The translations under genes and the position numbers were made by a program. DNA of 64,000 bases from G025836975 sp048751585 (lineage in GTDB: Bacteria > Pseudomonadota > Gammaproteobacteria > Burkholderiales > Burkholderiaceae_B): assembly GCF_048751585.1 (NCBI RefSeq), contig NZ_JAZHOB010000008.1, forward strand, positions 62,001 through 126,000. Direction: 5' to 3'. Positions 8,556 to 17,485 of this stretch are shown here, one piece after another. The notes below the pieces were generated by a model. The model did not search any database. It was not told where the DNA came from and was given only the letters and a program-made list of their open reading frames with translations. Every line of letters starts with the position of its first letter. Within the stretch, counting starts at the first letter, position 1.

Positions 8556-9229
8556 GTTTCCGCTACCTTCTCGGTTGAGCCAAGCCTATAACCGAGTCCA
8601 CGCACTGTTTCGACAATATTGTTTCCAAGCTTGCGGCGCAAATGATAAATATGGACGTTGATCGCATTGCTTTCCACGTTCTGCTCGTAACCATAGACGC
8701 TATCACAAAGCTGTTCTGTGCTAAGGATGGCCTGAGGATTCTGCAACAACGCGCGCAGCAATGACAGCTCACGGCGTGCCAGCGTAACCGGCTTATCGGC
8801 TAGCCATACTCGGCCTGTTGACGAACAGAACTTCAGTTCCCCGTGATTCATGCAGTCGGTGACACGACCTGCGACCCGGCGCGTCAGTACGTGCAATCGA
8901 GCCTGCAACTCATCCAAGTCGAAAGGTTTGACCAGGTAATCGTCGGCCCCTCCAAGTAACCCCTCCACACGGTGACTGAGTGCGTCACGTGCCGTCAACA
9001 CGAGAACGGGAAGATCACGACCTTCTTCGCGCCAGCGGCGCAGTAACACCATTCCGTCTTCGTCTGGCAACCCAAGGTCAAGGATGCATACATCAAAGTA
9101 TGACGTCGCCAATGCAGCATCCGCCAAGTTAGCCGTGCTCACATGGTCGATCGTCAGACCATGCAATCTCAATCCCGCCACGATACCGCTCGCGACGAGG
9201 AGATCGTCTTCGACGAGCAAAATATGCAT
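8552..9229 (-). CDS. OmpR/PmrA-family response regulator
   Basis: A 225-residue two-domain regulator. The receiver domain has the acidic pair E7-D8-D9, the phospho-acceptor D51 in CILDLGLPDEDG and the conserved lysine in LVKPFD. The C-terminal winged helix ends in VRGLGYRL, typical of OmpR-type DNA-binding domains that bind head-to-tail repeats. The ATG at 9229 has AGGAGA 5 nt upstream; an upstream in-frame start at 9283 has no site and adds 18 unrelated residues. Three head-to-tail repeats of PmrA-box type stand before dsbD, ccoN and ccmA, making it the natural candidate regulator of all three operons. That link is inference. Confidence 0.9.
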   Translation of the reverse strand: MHILLVEDDLLVASGIVAGLRLHGLTIDHVSTANLADAALATSYFDVCILDLGLPDEDGMVLLRRWREEGRDLPVLVLTARDALSHRVEGLLGGADDYLVKPFDLDELQARLHVLTRRVAGRVTDCMNHGELKFCSSTGRVWLADKPVTLARRELSLLRALLQNPQAILSTEQLCDSVYGYEQNVESNAINVHIYHLRRKLGNNIVETVRGLGYRLGSTEKVAET

Positions 9230-9327
9230 TTCATTCTCCTTGCGTACCGGCGCTAAACATTCTCTGAGCTCTCTATCAAGCAAAAATCTTAACAGCCTTT
9301 CAAGCTTTGCTCACCTGTTCCTCACCT

Positions 9328-9360
9328 CTTAATACTGCCTTAATTCTGGCAACTTATTGT
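9328..9360 (+). promoter_or_regulatory. Direct-repeat operator and -10 element of the cbb3/TsdA operon
   Basis: CTTAAT-ACTGC-CTTAAT at 9328-9344 matches YTTAAK-N5-YTTAAK perfectly. Ten bases later stands TATTGT (9355-9360), a good -10 hexamer, with no recognisable -35. The box covers the place of the -35, the layout expected for a promoter that needs an activator. The ccoN ATG is at 9468, leaving a leader of about 100 nt. The divergent regulator gene starts at 9229. Confidence 0.72.
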
Positions 9361-9467
9361 GTCGTCAATTTCGCTGCTTTTAATCTGGATTGCCGCGTAC
9401 CTCCTGAGGCGGCATCAGATTACGAATCTACCAAACGCAGCTGCCACTGGAAGCGGACACGTATGCT

Positions 9468-11063
9468 ATGACACCTATACTGGGAACTTTGTTAGCGACA
9501 AGCTTTGTCGCTTCATTGGTGGCGCTGGGCATTCTCGTCTGGGCTGTTGCCAATAAGTTGATATTCGTGGGTAAAGCCGAAGCCTCCACGATTTTCATGG
9601 AAGGAGAGCTCGGCCATCCCGATGACAGCGCCTCTTTTGGTAAAAAGAACGAGGCCGAATCACATCGCTTCGACGTATTGCGGGCTGGCATCGATCACGC
9701 CGGGAAGGGCCCAGTTCTGGTTCTAATCACGGCTGGCATTCTCTGGCTACTGATAGGCTCGACGTTCGGCGTCATTGCATCTTTGAAACTGCACTGGCCA
9801 GATTGGCTCTCAGATGTTGCACAGATCACTTTTGGCCGTGCACGCACACTACATCTGAATATCGTTGCCTATGGCTGGCTTTCGGTCACGGGCATCGGCG
9901 TGGCTTTATGGCTGTTGCCACGAATCTTTCACACGCCGCTGCGACGGCCCAACATGGCCTATCTTGGGGCCTTTCTTTGGACGCTGGGTGTTTTGGGTGG
10001 AACAATCGCCGTCGCTAACGGCTGGTCGGATGGCATTGAGTGGCTGGAGTTCCCTTGGCAAATCGACTTGGTGCTTGCATTGGGGGGCTTCTTCCTTGCC
10101 TGGCCTGCGATTGAGACCGCTGCTCGTCGGAAATCACGCCACATCTATGTATCCGGCTGGTATTTCTTAGCCGGCATGGTGTGGTTCCCTTTCCTCTTTC
10201 TGGTGGCGAACATTCCTGGCCTGCACATCGGGGCCCAGCAGGCGACGGTGAACTGGTGGTTCGCGCATAATGTGCTGGGATTGTGGCTGACGCCAATGGG
10301 CGTTGGAATGGCCTACTACATTATTCCCAAGATCATCGGCAAACCGGTGTATTCATACAACGTCTCGCTCCTCGGTTTTTGGAGCCTGGCGTTGTTCTAC
10401 AGCCAGGTCGGTATCCACCACCTGATGGGCGGACCGATCCCGACCTGGGCTGTAACCCTGTCCGTCGTCCACAGCATCATGATGTTTGTGCCAGTGATCG
10501 CGGTGGCGATCAACCAGCACGTCACTGTCGCCACCAACATGTGGGCGTTCAAGCAGTCAATGTCGCTCCGGTTCGTATGGATCGGCGCGCTGATGTACAC
10601 CCTCTCTTCCTTCCAGGGCTCAATCGAGGCGATACGTTCGGTCAACTCGATCACTCACTTCACCCATTACACCGTCGGACACGCGCACCTGGGCGCCTAT
10701 GGCTTCGTCTCGCTTGTGCTATTTGGCACTCTCTATTACATGATGCCGCACATCCTTGGCCGGCGCTGGCCCTACCCGAAGCTGGTGCAAACGCATTTCT
10801 GGCTGGTGGTGATCGGATTCACGATCTACTTCGTCTCGCTGACCGTCGCTGGTGTCCTGCAAGGCATGGGGTTGATGGACCCGGGATCTAGCTTTGCCGA
10901 AATCACCCGGTCGATGATTCCTTATCTTGAAGGCCGCTCCATCGGCGGCACGTTGATGACCTTGGGCCACTTCGTCTTTGCCGCACATTTCGCCTTGCTG
11001 CTACTGAAAAAAGAATCGAGCACCAAGTCCGTCGATACGTTCGCTCCTGTGAAAGCGTCATGA
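9468..11063 (+). CDS. ccoN: cbb3-type cytochrome c oxidase catalytic subunit I (CcoN-like)
   Basis: A 531-residue polytopic haem-copper oxidase subunit. Haem b ligand H129 (TLHLNIV), the copper-B ligands H267 (WFAHNV) and the H317-H318 pair (GIHHLMG), and the helix-X histidines of HYTVGHAHLGAYG (H405, H407) are all present. It is longer than usual CcoN (about 470-480): the first 80 residues hold an extra membrane segment followed by WAVANKLIFVG and an acidic IFMEGELGHPDD, reminiscent of the small assembly protein CcoS, though that likeness is weak. It overlaps ccoO by ATGA. The enzyme reduces oxygen with electrons from c-type cytochromes, usually at low oxygen. No ccoQ, ccoG or ccoH is encoded nearby. 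Confidence 0.88.
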   Translation: MTPILGTLLATSFVASLVALGILVWAVANKLIFVGKAEASTIFMEGELGHPDDSASFGKKNEAESHRFDVLRAGIDHAGKGPVLVLITAGILWLLIGSTFGVIASLKLHWPDWLSDVAQITFGRARTLHLNIVAYGWLSVTGIGVALWLLPRIFHTPLRRPNMAYLGAFLWTLGVLGGTIAVANGWSDGIEWLEFPWQIDLVLALGGFFLAWPAIETAARRKSRHIYVSGWYFLAGMVWFPFLFLVANIPGLHIGAQQATVNWWFAHNVLGLWLTPMGVGMAYYIIPKIIGKPVYSYNVSLLGFWSLALFYSQVGIHHLMGGPIPTWAVTLSVVHSIMMFVPVIAVAINQHVTVATNMWAFKQSMSLRFVWIGALMYTLSSFQGSIEAIRSVNSITHFTHYTVGHAHLGAYGFVSLVLFGTLYYMMPHILGRRWPYPKLVQTHFWLVVIGFTIYFVSLTVAGVLQGMGLMDPGSSFAEITRSMIPYLEGRSIGGTLMTLGHFVFAAHFALLLLKKESSTKSVDTFAPVKAS

Positions 11064-11713
11064 ACAAACTTTTGCCACTTCTCATTGGCGCAATTGGCGT
11101 CTTGCTGCTCGCCACACTAATGCTGGTGATTCTGCCCGCTTGGCAGCTTCGCACATCGCAACCGCCAGCGCAGCTCCAGCCCTACACCGAGCAGCAGCTG
11201 TTGGGGCGCCAACAGTACGTCGCCAACGGCTGTATCTATTGCCACAGCCAGCAGCCCCGTTCCACGGGTCAAACACTGTTCGATGGCGCCCGCGGCTGGG
11301 GCCGCGCCTCGACGCCGGGAGACTATTTCTACGACACGCCCCACCTGCTGGGCACCATGCGTACCGGCCCCGACCTGCTCAACGTCGGCGCACGCCTGAA
11401 AAGCCGCGACTGGCATCTGACGCACCTGTACCAGCCGCGCGTCATCTTCGACTGGAGCATCATGCCTTCGTACCCCTATATGTTCGAAGTGAAGGATGAA
11501 GCTGCGCGGGACGACGTCGTGGTGCGTCTACCCGCGCAGTTCCAGCCGCCAGACGGGCGGGTAGTCGTGGCTCGCAAAGAAGCGTTGGACCTCGTCGAAT
11601 ACCTGCTGAGCCTGGATCGCACCTATCCGGCCAGCCATGAGGAATTGCAGAAAAGAGACCGCGGATATGACCACCGTCCGGAAACGGCGGCAGCGGACGG
11701 ACATTCGGGTTAG
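11060..11713 (+). CDS. ccoO: cbb3-type oxidase mono-haem cytochrome c subunit II (CcoO-like)
   Basis: A 217-residue membrane-anchored cytochrome c. One N-terminal membrane helix (5-28) is followed by a periplasmic domain with the haem site C58-IY-C61-H62 in NGCIYCHSQQPR and a typical CcoO pattern of DLLNVGARL and IMPSYPYMF (methionine candidate for the sixth ligand). It accepts electrons from di-haem cytochromes and hands them to CcoN. Its ATG overlaps the ccoN stop by four bases. Family length is usually 200-300, so it is full length. Confidence 0.88.
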   Translation: MNKLLPLLIGAIGVLLLATLMLVILPAWQLRTSQPPAQLQPYTEQQLLGRQQYVANGCIYCHSQQPRSTGQTLFDGARGWGRASTPGDYFYDTPHLLGTMRTGPDLLNVGARLKSRDWHLTHLYQPRVIFDWSIMPSYPYMFEVKDEAARDDVVVRLPAQFQPPDGRVVVARKEALDLVEYLLSLDRTYPASHEELQKRDRGYDHRPETAAADGHSG

Positions 11714-11720
11714 GAACGCC

Positions 11721-12539
11721 ATGAAAACCAATCACCACTCGACAATGCCCCGAGTCGACGACATCGATCCCACGTTCGAACCCTGGGAGCCGCCCCGCCC
11801 GATTCCCATCTTCCTGCTTGCGGTTCTGATTGCTTTGGCGCTCGCTGGCGTCGGCATGTATCTGAGCGACCTGGCTCCATGGACGGACTCCGGCTCGCCC
11901 GACACGGTCGCCAGCGGTCCAGTCGCGCCGGTAACGCCCGCAGTACCTACCCCCGTAGTGACGCAGGATGCGCCCGAGCTGGTCCATGCCGGCCGAGGAA
12001 GCGTGTGGAGCTGTGCATCGTGCCATGGCGATCAAGGAGAAGGTGCTGGCAACACTCCCCGCCTTGCCGGCCTGAACGAAGCTTACCTCGCCAAGCAGTT
12101 ACGCGACTTCGCTTCCGAAGACCGCATCAACGAATCCATGCACTACGTGGCGCGCGAACTAACGGCTCAAGATATTGCTGAAGTGACTGCCTACTACGCG
12201 AGTCTGCCTGCCCCCCAGTTGATGCTGCCGCACTCCGATGCCGACATGGAGAGAGGCCACATGCTGTTCGAAAAAGGCGATTGGAAACTGGACGTGCCTG
12301 CCTGCGTCAGCTGTCACGGGGACCAGGGACAAGGCGTGGGCGTAGCCTTCCCACCCCTGGCTGCGCAACAACCCGAGTACCTGTTCAGCCAGTTGGCGGC
12401 ATGGAAGGGCGGTCACCGGCACAACTCACCGCAATCCTTGATGGACGACATCGCAAGCCGACTGTCCTACCAGGATCTGTATGCGGTATCCAATTACGCG
12501 GCGTCCTTGCCAGGACAGGGCACCGGCGCCGCTAATTAA
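11721..12539 (+). CDS. Membrane-anchored di-haem cytochrome c (CcoP- or TsdB-like)
   Basis: A 272-residue protein with one N-terminal membrane helix (about 29-48), a Pro/Val-rich linker and two class-I cytochrome c domains with haem sites C98-AS-C101-H102 and C195-VS-C198-H199. The second domain repeats the first (CHGDQG(E/Q)G in both). Its position after ccoO fits the di-haem CcoP subunit, but the two-domain layout also resembles cytochrome c4 and TsdB, the electron acceptor of TsdA, which is encoded next. It therefore probably wires thiosulfate dehydrogenase and the oxidase together. The ATG at 11721 with AGGA 7 nt upstream is preferred over an in-frame ATG at 11637 inside ccoO. Confidence 0.8.
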   Translation: MKTNHHSTMPRVDDIDPTFEPWEPPRPIPIFLLAVLIALALAGVGMYLSDLAPWTDSGSPDTVASGPVAPVTPAVPTPVVTQDAPELVHAGRGSVWSCASCHGDQGEGAGNTPRLAGLNEAYLAKQLRDFASEDRINESMHYVARELTAQDIAEVTAYYASLPAPQLMLPHSDADMERGHMLFEKGDWKLDVPACVSCHGDQGQGVGVAFPPLAAQQPEYLFSQLAAWKGGHRHNSPQSLMDDIASRLSYQDLYAVSNYAASLPGQGTGAAN

Positions 12540-12554
12540 GCATAGAGAGCCAAG

Positions 12555-13661
12555 ATGACAAAAAACCATTCCTCGGACCGACCCGAATCCGGCACTCCCA
12601 AGCGGTTGTCCGGCACCCGACGGCTAGCCTGGAGCGCGGGGTTGGGTATCCTGTTGTTCGGCGCCGGCTACCTGATTCATGACAGCGGCCTGATGTCGCT
12701 CTCTTTCACTTCCGAGAAAGGCGGCATTACCCAGATCGGCAGCCAGGTCTACACACGTGAAGCCATGGAGTCCGACCGTAAGACACACAACGCAGACAGG
12801 GCTGCGCCTACAGCCGGCATGCCAGTCGGTGCCGATGGCTATTACTCCCCTCCATCGGAGGACAGTATTCCTGACGGTCCCTACGGCGATGCCGTCAAGC
12901 GAGGCCGCGCCATCTTCATGGAACCGTCAACCATGGTGTCTGAGCACGTCGGTAATACGCTCGCTTGCGTCAATTGTCACCTTGATGCCGGACGCCGAGA
13001 AAACTCAGCTCCTATGTGGGGCGCCTATGTGCGTTATCCAGCGTACCGAAGCAAGACAAAGTCAATCAGTACCCTTGAGGACCGCATTAAGGGCTGCTTC
13101 ACGTACTCAATGAATGCACAGGGCTCGCCGTCGGGCCAGCCTCCCCCAGCCGGGAGCGACATCTACCGCGACCTGACAACCTACTTCTATTGGATGGCCG
13201 ATGGTGCGTCCACGGGAGAGAAATTACCCGGTTCAGGCTATCCCAAGCTCAAAAAGCCCGAAGAAGACTACGACGTGATGCGCGGACAGACGGTCTACGC
13301 GCAGAACTGCGCCCTGTGCCATGGCGCGGATGGCCAGGGCCAACGAGATCCCGACAGCGGTGTGGTGTTTCCGCCGCTCTGGGGTCCAAACTCCTACAAC
13401 TGGGGCGCGGGCATGGCGCGCATCGATACGGCTGCCGGCTTCATCAAGGCGAATATGCCGCTAGGCAAGCCATTCTCGCTGACCGACCAGGAAGCTTGGG
13501 ACGTTGCTGCTTTCGTCGACAGCCACGAACGCCCCAAGGATCCTCGTCAGACCGGCACCCTCGAAGAGGCGCGCGTCGAATTCCACGATGGAGAGGAAAG
13601 CTTCTATGGCAAAGAAGTGAATGGGAAGATCGTCGGCGGGGGCACGGAACGGGAGGGCTGA
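12555..13661 (+). CDS. tsdA: Thiosulfate dehydrogenase TsdA-type di-haem cytochrome c
   Basis: A 368-residue protein with an N-terminal membrane anchor (about 24-42) and two cytochrome c domains. The first has C138-VN-C141-H142 in the TsdA-type context LACVNCHLDAGRRENSAPMWG, with YPAYRSK and RIKGC181F after it; C181 is a candidate for the unusual cysteine axial haem ligand known in TsdA. The second has C252-AL-C255-H256 followed by PPLWGPNSYNWGAGM. TsdA couples two thiosulfates to tetrathionate, or the reverse. In front of an oxidase it would feed electrons from thiosulfate to oxygen; the nearby TauE/SafE and DsrE-like genes agree with sulfur chemistry. Direction of the reaction cannot be read from sequence. 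Confidence 0.82.
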   Translation: MTKNHSSDRPESGTPKRLSGTRRLAWSAGLGILLFGAGYLIHDSGLMSLSFTSEKGGITQIGSQVYTREAMESDRKTHNADRAAPTAGMPVGADGYYSPPSEDSIPDGPYGDAVKRGRAIFMEPSTMVSEHVGNTLACVNCHLDAGRRENSAPMWGAYVRYPAYRSKTKSISTLEDRIKGCFTYSMNAQGSPSGQPPPAGSDIYRDLTTYFYWMADGASTGEKLPGSGYPKLKKPEEDYDVMRGQTVYAQNCALCHGADGQGQRDPDSGVVFPPLWGPNSYNWGAGMARIDTAAGFIKANMPLGKPFSLTDQEAWDVAAFVDSHERPKDPRQTGTLEEARVEFHDGEESFYGKEVNGKIVGGGTEREG

Positions 13662-13668
13662 TCACGCC

Positions 13669-15915
13669 ATGCAGTCGACGACAACGGCCACTGCTGCCAA
13701 CACATTGGACCTGGAGTCCCTACGTCCCGCCGGGCGCATGATTTTTTCTGTTCGCGGCATGTTCTGCGCCAGTTGCGCCATGGCGGTGCAGCGCGTCATC
13801 GACAAAGCGCCGGGAGTGCTGGACAGCAACGTAAACTTCACCTCCGGCTCCGCCTTAGTTCGGTGGGAACCGGCGCGCTTCGATTTTCAAAAGCTTTTCG
13901 ATCGGGTGCAGGGCCTAGGCTACGAAATGTCGCCGCTGCTGGACGACAACGAGGTGAACCTGTCTCTGGAAAAACAAGCATCGCGGATACGGCTGCAGTT
14001 GATCGTTGCCGCCTTCTTCGGCATGTGGAGCATGCTGGGGTCCTGGATGCTTTACTTTGGCATCGAGGCCGTGGCCGGCATCGATGCCTTGCTGGTAGGC
14101 TGGACCGCAACCATTTTCAGCCTGCCGGTGGTTCTATACAGCGGCCTCGATTTTTATCGGGCGGGCTGGAAAACCGTGCGAGCCGGAGTTCCCGGCATGG
14201 ATGCCCTCATATCGCTCGGCGTCTGGGGCTCCTTATTGCTGTCGCTGTGGAACCTCTCTCGAAATTCGCCCGCCGTATACGTCGATGCCGCCACGATGCT
14301 CATCACATTCCTGTTGGTGGGGAGGCTGATCGAAATCCAGGCACGGAAGCACAATATGGTAGCGATCGATGCCCTGCGCCAGCTCATGCCGGAAACGGCA
14401 CGCATCATCCAACCTGATGAAAACAAACAAATCGTTGCGCTAGAGTCGGTTCAGACGAGCTCTCTAGTCTACGTGCTCGCTGGCGAACGCATACCTGTCG
14501 ATGGGTTCATAGAAAAAGGCGCGTCGCAGGTAGACGCGTCTTTGCTGACGGGAGAATCTCTGCCGCTGGAGCGCAGCGCCGGCGACTACTTGCATGCCGG
14601 CATGGTGAATCTGCAGGCCCCGTTAGTGCTGCGGGTGGAAAAGGCTCAAGGCGAAAGATATGCCGATAAACTGGGGCTGCGCATGCTTGAGCTGTTCGGC
14701 GCGAAGTCCTCGACGTCAAAACTCGCCGAACAATTTGCCCGATGGCTACTTCCAGTGGCTGGCGCTATATCGCTGCTTGCGCTGATGCGCCACCTGTGGA
14801 TGGGTATGGCCGTCGACCACGCATTACTAGCCTCGCTCTCGGTACTCGTCGCGGCTTGCCCCTGCGCCGTCGGGCTTGCCCTGCCGCTGGCATTCTCGGC
14901 AGGCAGTGCTCGCGCTTCACGCACCGGCATCCTGTTCAGGGATCCCGCCAGTGTCGAAGCCCTGGCGCGAGGCCGCACATTTGCCTTTGATAAGACGGGA
15001 ACGCTCACGACGGGGCAATTGACAGTGGCGCGCCTGACAAGCGAGCACCTGGCGCCCGACGATCTCCTACGAGTCGTCGCGAATGCGGAAACAGGCGTTG
15101 CCCATCCTGTGGCCAACGCCATCGTCCAGCATGCCCGTTCTCGTGGAATCGAAGATCTGCCCCTGACGCCCCTTGTGGAGCGGCATCCGGCCGGCGTGCG
15201 TTATATCGCGCCCGATGGGGCGACATGGCTGATCGGAGCCGCCAAATGGCTGGAGCGGCAGGGTGTGCGCTGCACCGAGAAGGGGGAAGCAGCCGCTAAT
15301 CCAGCAACAGGCCCAGCACCAAGCGCCACAGTGCATATTTCCCGTAACGGGCGATGGGAAGGCAAAATCGAACTGCAAGACAATATCCGGGCCGATTCGC
15401 TGAAGTCCTTGAACTTCCTGCGTAAAGAAGGCTGTCGAACTCTGCTGGTAACGGGCGATCACGCCATGGCGGCAAACTGGGTGGGTGAAAAACTTGGCTT
15501 TGCGCCGAAGCACGTTCACGCAGCCAGCAAGCCGGACGACAAAGTCGCAATCCTTCAGAAACATGGGCATGACACTGTTTTTGTCGGCGACGGCATCAAC
15601 GACACGCTGGTCCTTGCTGCGGCCGGCTGCGGTGTGGCCGTCACTGGTGCAAATGCCATCGCCGTCACGGCCTCAGGCGTGGTGATCACGCGAGGCGGCA
15701 TGAGCCAAGTGGTCCTGGCACGTCAAATGGCCCGCCACATCATGCGGCGAATCCGTCAAAACCTCTTTTTCTCGATCATCTACAACGTTGCAATCGTTGC
15801 GTTGTTCTTGCATATCGGCGTTACCCCCGGTGCGGCCGCCGTCGCCATGCTTCTAAGCAGCATGACGGTCCTCGGTAATTCTGCTCGTCCATTTCAGTCC
15901 AACGGTCTGGCTTAG
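13669..15915 (+). CDS. Heavy-metal P1B-type ATPase, CcoI/CopA2-like copper exporter
   Basis: A 748-residue membrane pump. The N-terminal metal-binding domain carries C33-AS-C36 (GMFCASCAM); the ATPase core shows TGES (actuator), CPC in AACPCAVGLALP (the copper site in the membrane), DKTGT (phosphorylated Asp), HP in the nucleotide domain and GDGIND (hinge). CPC-type pumps move Cu(I); the slow CopA2/CcoI subgroup loads copper into cbb3 oxidase rather than detoxifying. Its place directly after the oxidase and TsdA genes supports that role. The ATG at 13669 follows GGGAGGG by 11 nt, 7 bp after the tsdA stop. An upstream in-frame ATG at 13621 lies within tsdA. Confidence 0.88.
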   Translation: MQSTTTATAANTLDLESLRPAGRMIFSVRGMFCASCAMAVQRVIDKAPGVLDSNVNFTSGSALVRWEPARFDFQKLFDRVQGLGYEMSPLLDDNEVNLSLEKQASRIRLQLIVAAFFGMWSMLGSWMLYFGIEAVAGIDALLVGWTATIFSLPVVLYSGLDFYRAGWKTVRAGVPGMDALISLGVWGSLLLSLWNLSRNSPAVYVDAATMLITFLLVGRLIEIQARKHNMVAIDALRQLMPETARIIQPDENKQIVALESVQTSSLVYVLAGERIPVDGFIEKGASQVDASLLTGESLPLERSAGDYLHAGMVNLQAPLVLRVEKAQGERYADKLGLRMLELFGAKSSTSKLAEQFARWLLPVAGAISLLALMRHLWMGMAVDHALLASLSVLVAACPCAVGLALPLAFSAGSARASRTGILFRDPASVEALARGRTFAFDKTGTLTTGQLTVARLTSEHLAPDDLLRVVANAETGVAHPVANAIVQHARSRGIEDLPLTPLVERHPAGVRYIAPDGATWLIGAAKWLERQGVRCTEKGEAAANPATGPAPSATVHISRNGRWEGKIELQDNIRADSLKSLNFLRKEGCRTLLVTGDHAMAANWVGEKLGFAPKHVHAASKPDDKVAILQKHGHDTVFVGDGINDTLVLAAAGCGVAVTGANAIAVTASGVVITRGGMSQVVLARQMARHIMRRIRQNLFFSIIYNVAIVALFLHIGVTPGAAAVAMLLSSMTVLGNSARPFQSNGLA

Positions 15916-15971
15916 CCGCTCATTGAGCAGCACCGCCAAACCTTTCATCCCTCTTGCCTGGAAACTTATCC

Positions 15972-16289
15972 ATGATCAAAGAACTCACCTCCGAAAATTT
16001 TGATACCGCCATTGGCCTACCCGGCGTACACGTTGTGCGCTTCTGGGCTGAATGGTGTGGACCATGCCGGGCCATGTCGCCCACATTCAAGCAAACTGCC
16101 AGTGACATGGCCGACAACGCCCAATTCGGCGAGATCAACGTTGATCATGCGCCGGAATTGGCGCATCGCTTCGAGGTTCAGAGCATACCCGCAGTGCTGG
16201 TATTCAAGAATGGTTCACTCGTGAACCGAGCGGTAGGAGCGATTGGAAAGGCCCAATTGAACAAATTCGTCAAGCAACACTTGGAGTGA
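15972..16289 (+). CDS. trxA: Thioredoxin
   Basis: A 105-residue thioredoxin with W-C29-GP-C32 in FWAEWCGPC, the cis-proline loop SIPAVLVFK and no signal peptide, hence cytoplasmic. It would be reduced by the thioredoxin reductase encoded 4 bp downstream and would supply DsbD and cytochrome c maturation. Sequence details (LTSENFD at the start, VNRAVGAIGK near the end) fit a divergent Trx rather than the housekeeping copy. No clear ribosome-binding site precedes the ATG; a TTG at 15954 is a poorer choice. Confidence 0.88.
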   Translation: MIKELTSENFDTAIGLPGVHVVRFWAEWCGPCRAMSPTFKQTASDMADNAQFGEINVDHAPELAHRFEVQSIPAVLVFKNGSLVNRAVGAIGKAQLNKFVKQHLE

Positions 16290-16293
16290 TCGA

Positions 16294-17247
16294 ATGAGCA
16301 CGCACCGTTCTCTCATTATCCTTGGTTCAGGCCCTGCGGGATGGACCGCCGCCGTCTATGCAGCAAGAGCCAATCTTAGGCCCATGGTCATTACTGGCTT
16401 ACAGCAAGGTGGTCAGTTGATGACTACTACAGAGGTCGATAATTGGCCTGGCGACGCACACGGCTTGGTGGGGCCGGAGTTGATGAGCCGCATGCAGGCA
16501 CATGCCGAGCGCTTCGATACGGAAGTGGTGTTCGATCACATCCACACCAGCGACTTGTCGCGACGTCCCTTTAAACTTGTCGGCGACAGTGGCGAGTACA
16601 CTTGTGACGCTCTCATCATCGCGACCGGCGCAACAGCTAAATATCTGGGGCTTGAGTCAGAAAAAAAATTTATGGGACGCGGCGTGTCGGCCTGTGCCAC
16701 CTGCGACGGCTTCTTCTACAAGGAGCAGGACGTGGTAGTGGTCGGCGGCGGCAACACAGCAGTCGAGGAAGCACTATATCTGTCCAACATTGCCCGCAAG
16801 GTCTATCTGATCCATCGCCGCGATACGTTACGCGCCGAGAAGATCATTCAGGATAAGCTGTTCGAGAAAGCTGCTACGGGAAAGATTGAACCCGTCTGGC
16901 ATCACACCATTGATGAAGTGCTGGGCAACGATACGGGCGTTACCGGCGTGCGTATCAAGTCGGTATCCGACGACAGCACTCGCGACATCGATGCACAGGG
17001 TTTCTTTGTAGCTATCGGTCATCATCCTAATACCGCGCTATTCGAGGGGCAGTTGGCCATGAACAACGGCTACCTAGAAATCAATTCGGGACTTAGCGGA
17101 AATGTGACACAGACGTCAGTGGAAGGCGTGTTCGCCGCTGGCGATGTGACCGATCAACATTACCGTCAAGCCATCACGTCCGCCGGATTCGGCTGCATGG
17201 CGGCGCTGGACGCAGAACGGTTTTTGGATCAGCCGCCTTTCGTGTGA
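16294..17247 (+). CDS. trxB: Thioredoxin reductase
   Basis: A 317-residue NADPH-dependent flavoprotein. FAD-binding GSGPAG is at 11-16, the redox centre C134-AT-C137-D in VSACATCDGFF, the NADPH site GGGNTA follows, and the C-terminal FAD segment reads GVFAAGDVTDQHYRQAITSAGFGC. Length and motifs are those of low-molecular-weight TrxB. With the preceding thioredoxin it makes an NADPH to Trx to DsbD chain that ends in the periplasmic Dsb/TlpA/CcmG proteins encoded around it. Confidence 0.93.
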   Translation: MSTHRSLIILGSGPAGWTAAVYAARANLRPMVITGLQQGGQLMTTTEVDNWPGDAHGLVGPELMSRMQAHAERFDTEVVFDHIHTSDLSRRPFKLVGDSGEYTCDALIIATGATAKYLGLESEKKFMGRGVSACATCDGFFYKEQDVVVVGGGNTAVEEALYLSNIARKVYLIHRRDTLRAEKIIQDKLFEKAATGKIEPVWHHTIDEVLGNDTGVTGVRIKSVSDDSTRDIDAQGFFVAIGHHPNTALFEGQLAMNNGYLEINSGLSGNVTQTSVEGVFAAGDVTDQHYRQAITSAGFGCMAALDAERFLDQPPFV

Positions 17248-17334
17248 CTCTGCGAATAGAAGCAAACCTGACAGCCTCCGCCAGTTCAAACCGGCCCAAA
17301 GGCTGAAACCGGAGTTACATACGGCCACTGCGCC

Positions 17335-17367
17335 TTTAATATTGACTTAATCGGGTTGGCGTATCGT
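17335..17367 (+). promoter_or_regulatory. Direct-repeat operator and -10 element of the ccm operon
   Basis: TTTAAT-ATTGA-CTTAAT at 17335-17351 is a perfect YTTAAK-N5-YTTAAK match. Exactly 10 bases later stands TATCGT (17362-17367). This is the third copy in the window of the same box and spacing. The ccmA start is near 17486, so the leader is about 110 nt. It indicates that ccm is not merely read through from trxB. Confidence 0.72.
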
Positions 17368-17485
17368 GTGTAATGATTGGCCCAATCGAACGGGTCATTA
17401 CCCATACGAATGCGCTGAGCAGTGTGAGTGAATCAACACATGCAACCTGCGCTTTTACCGATTGGGAGTAATCCCATAAATTGAG

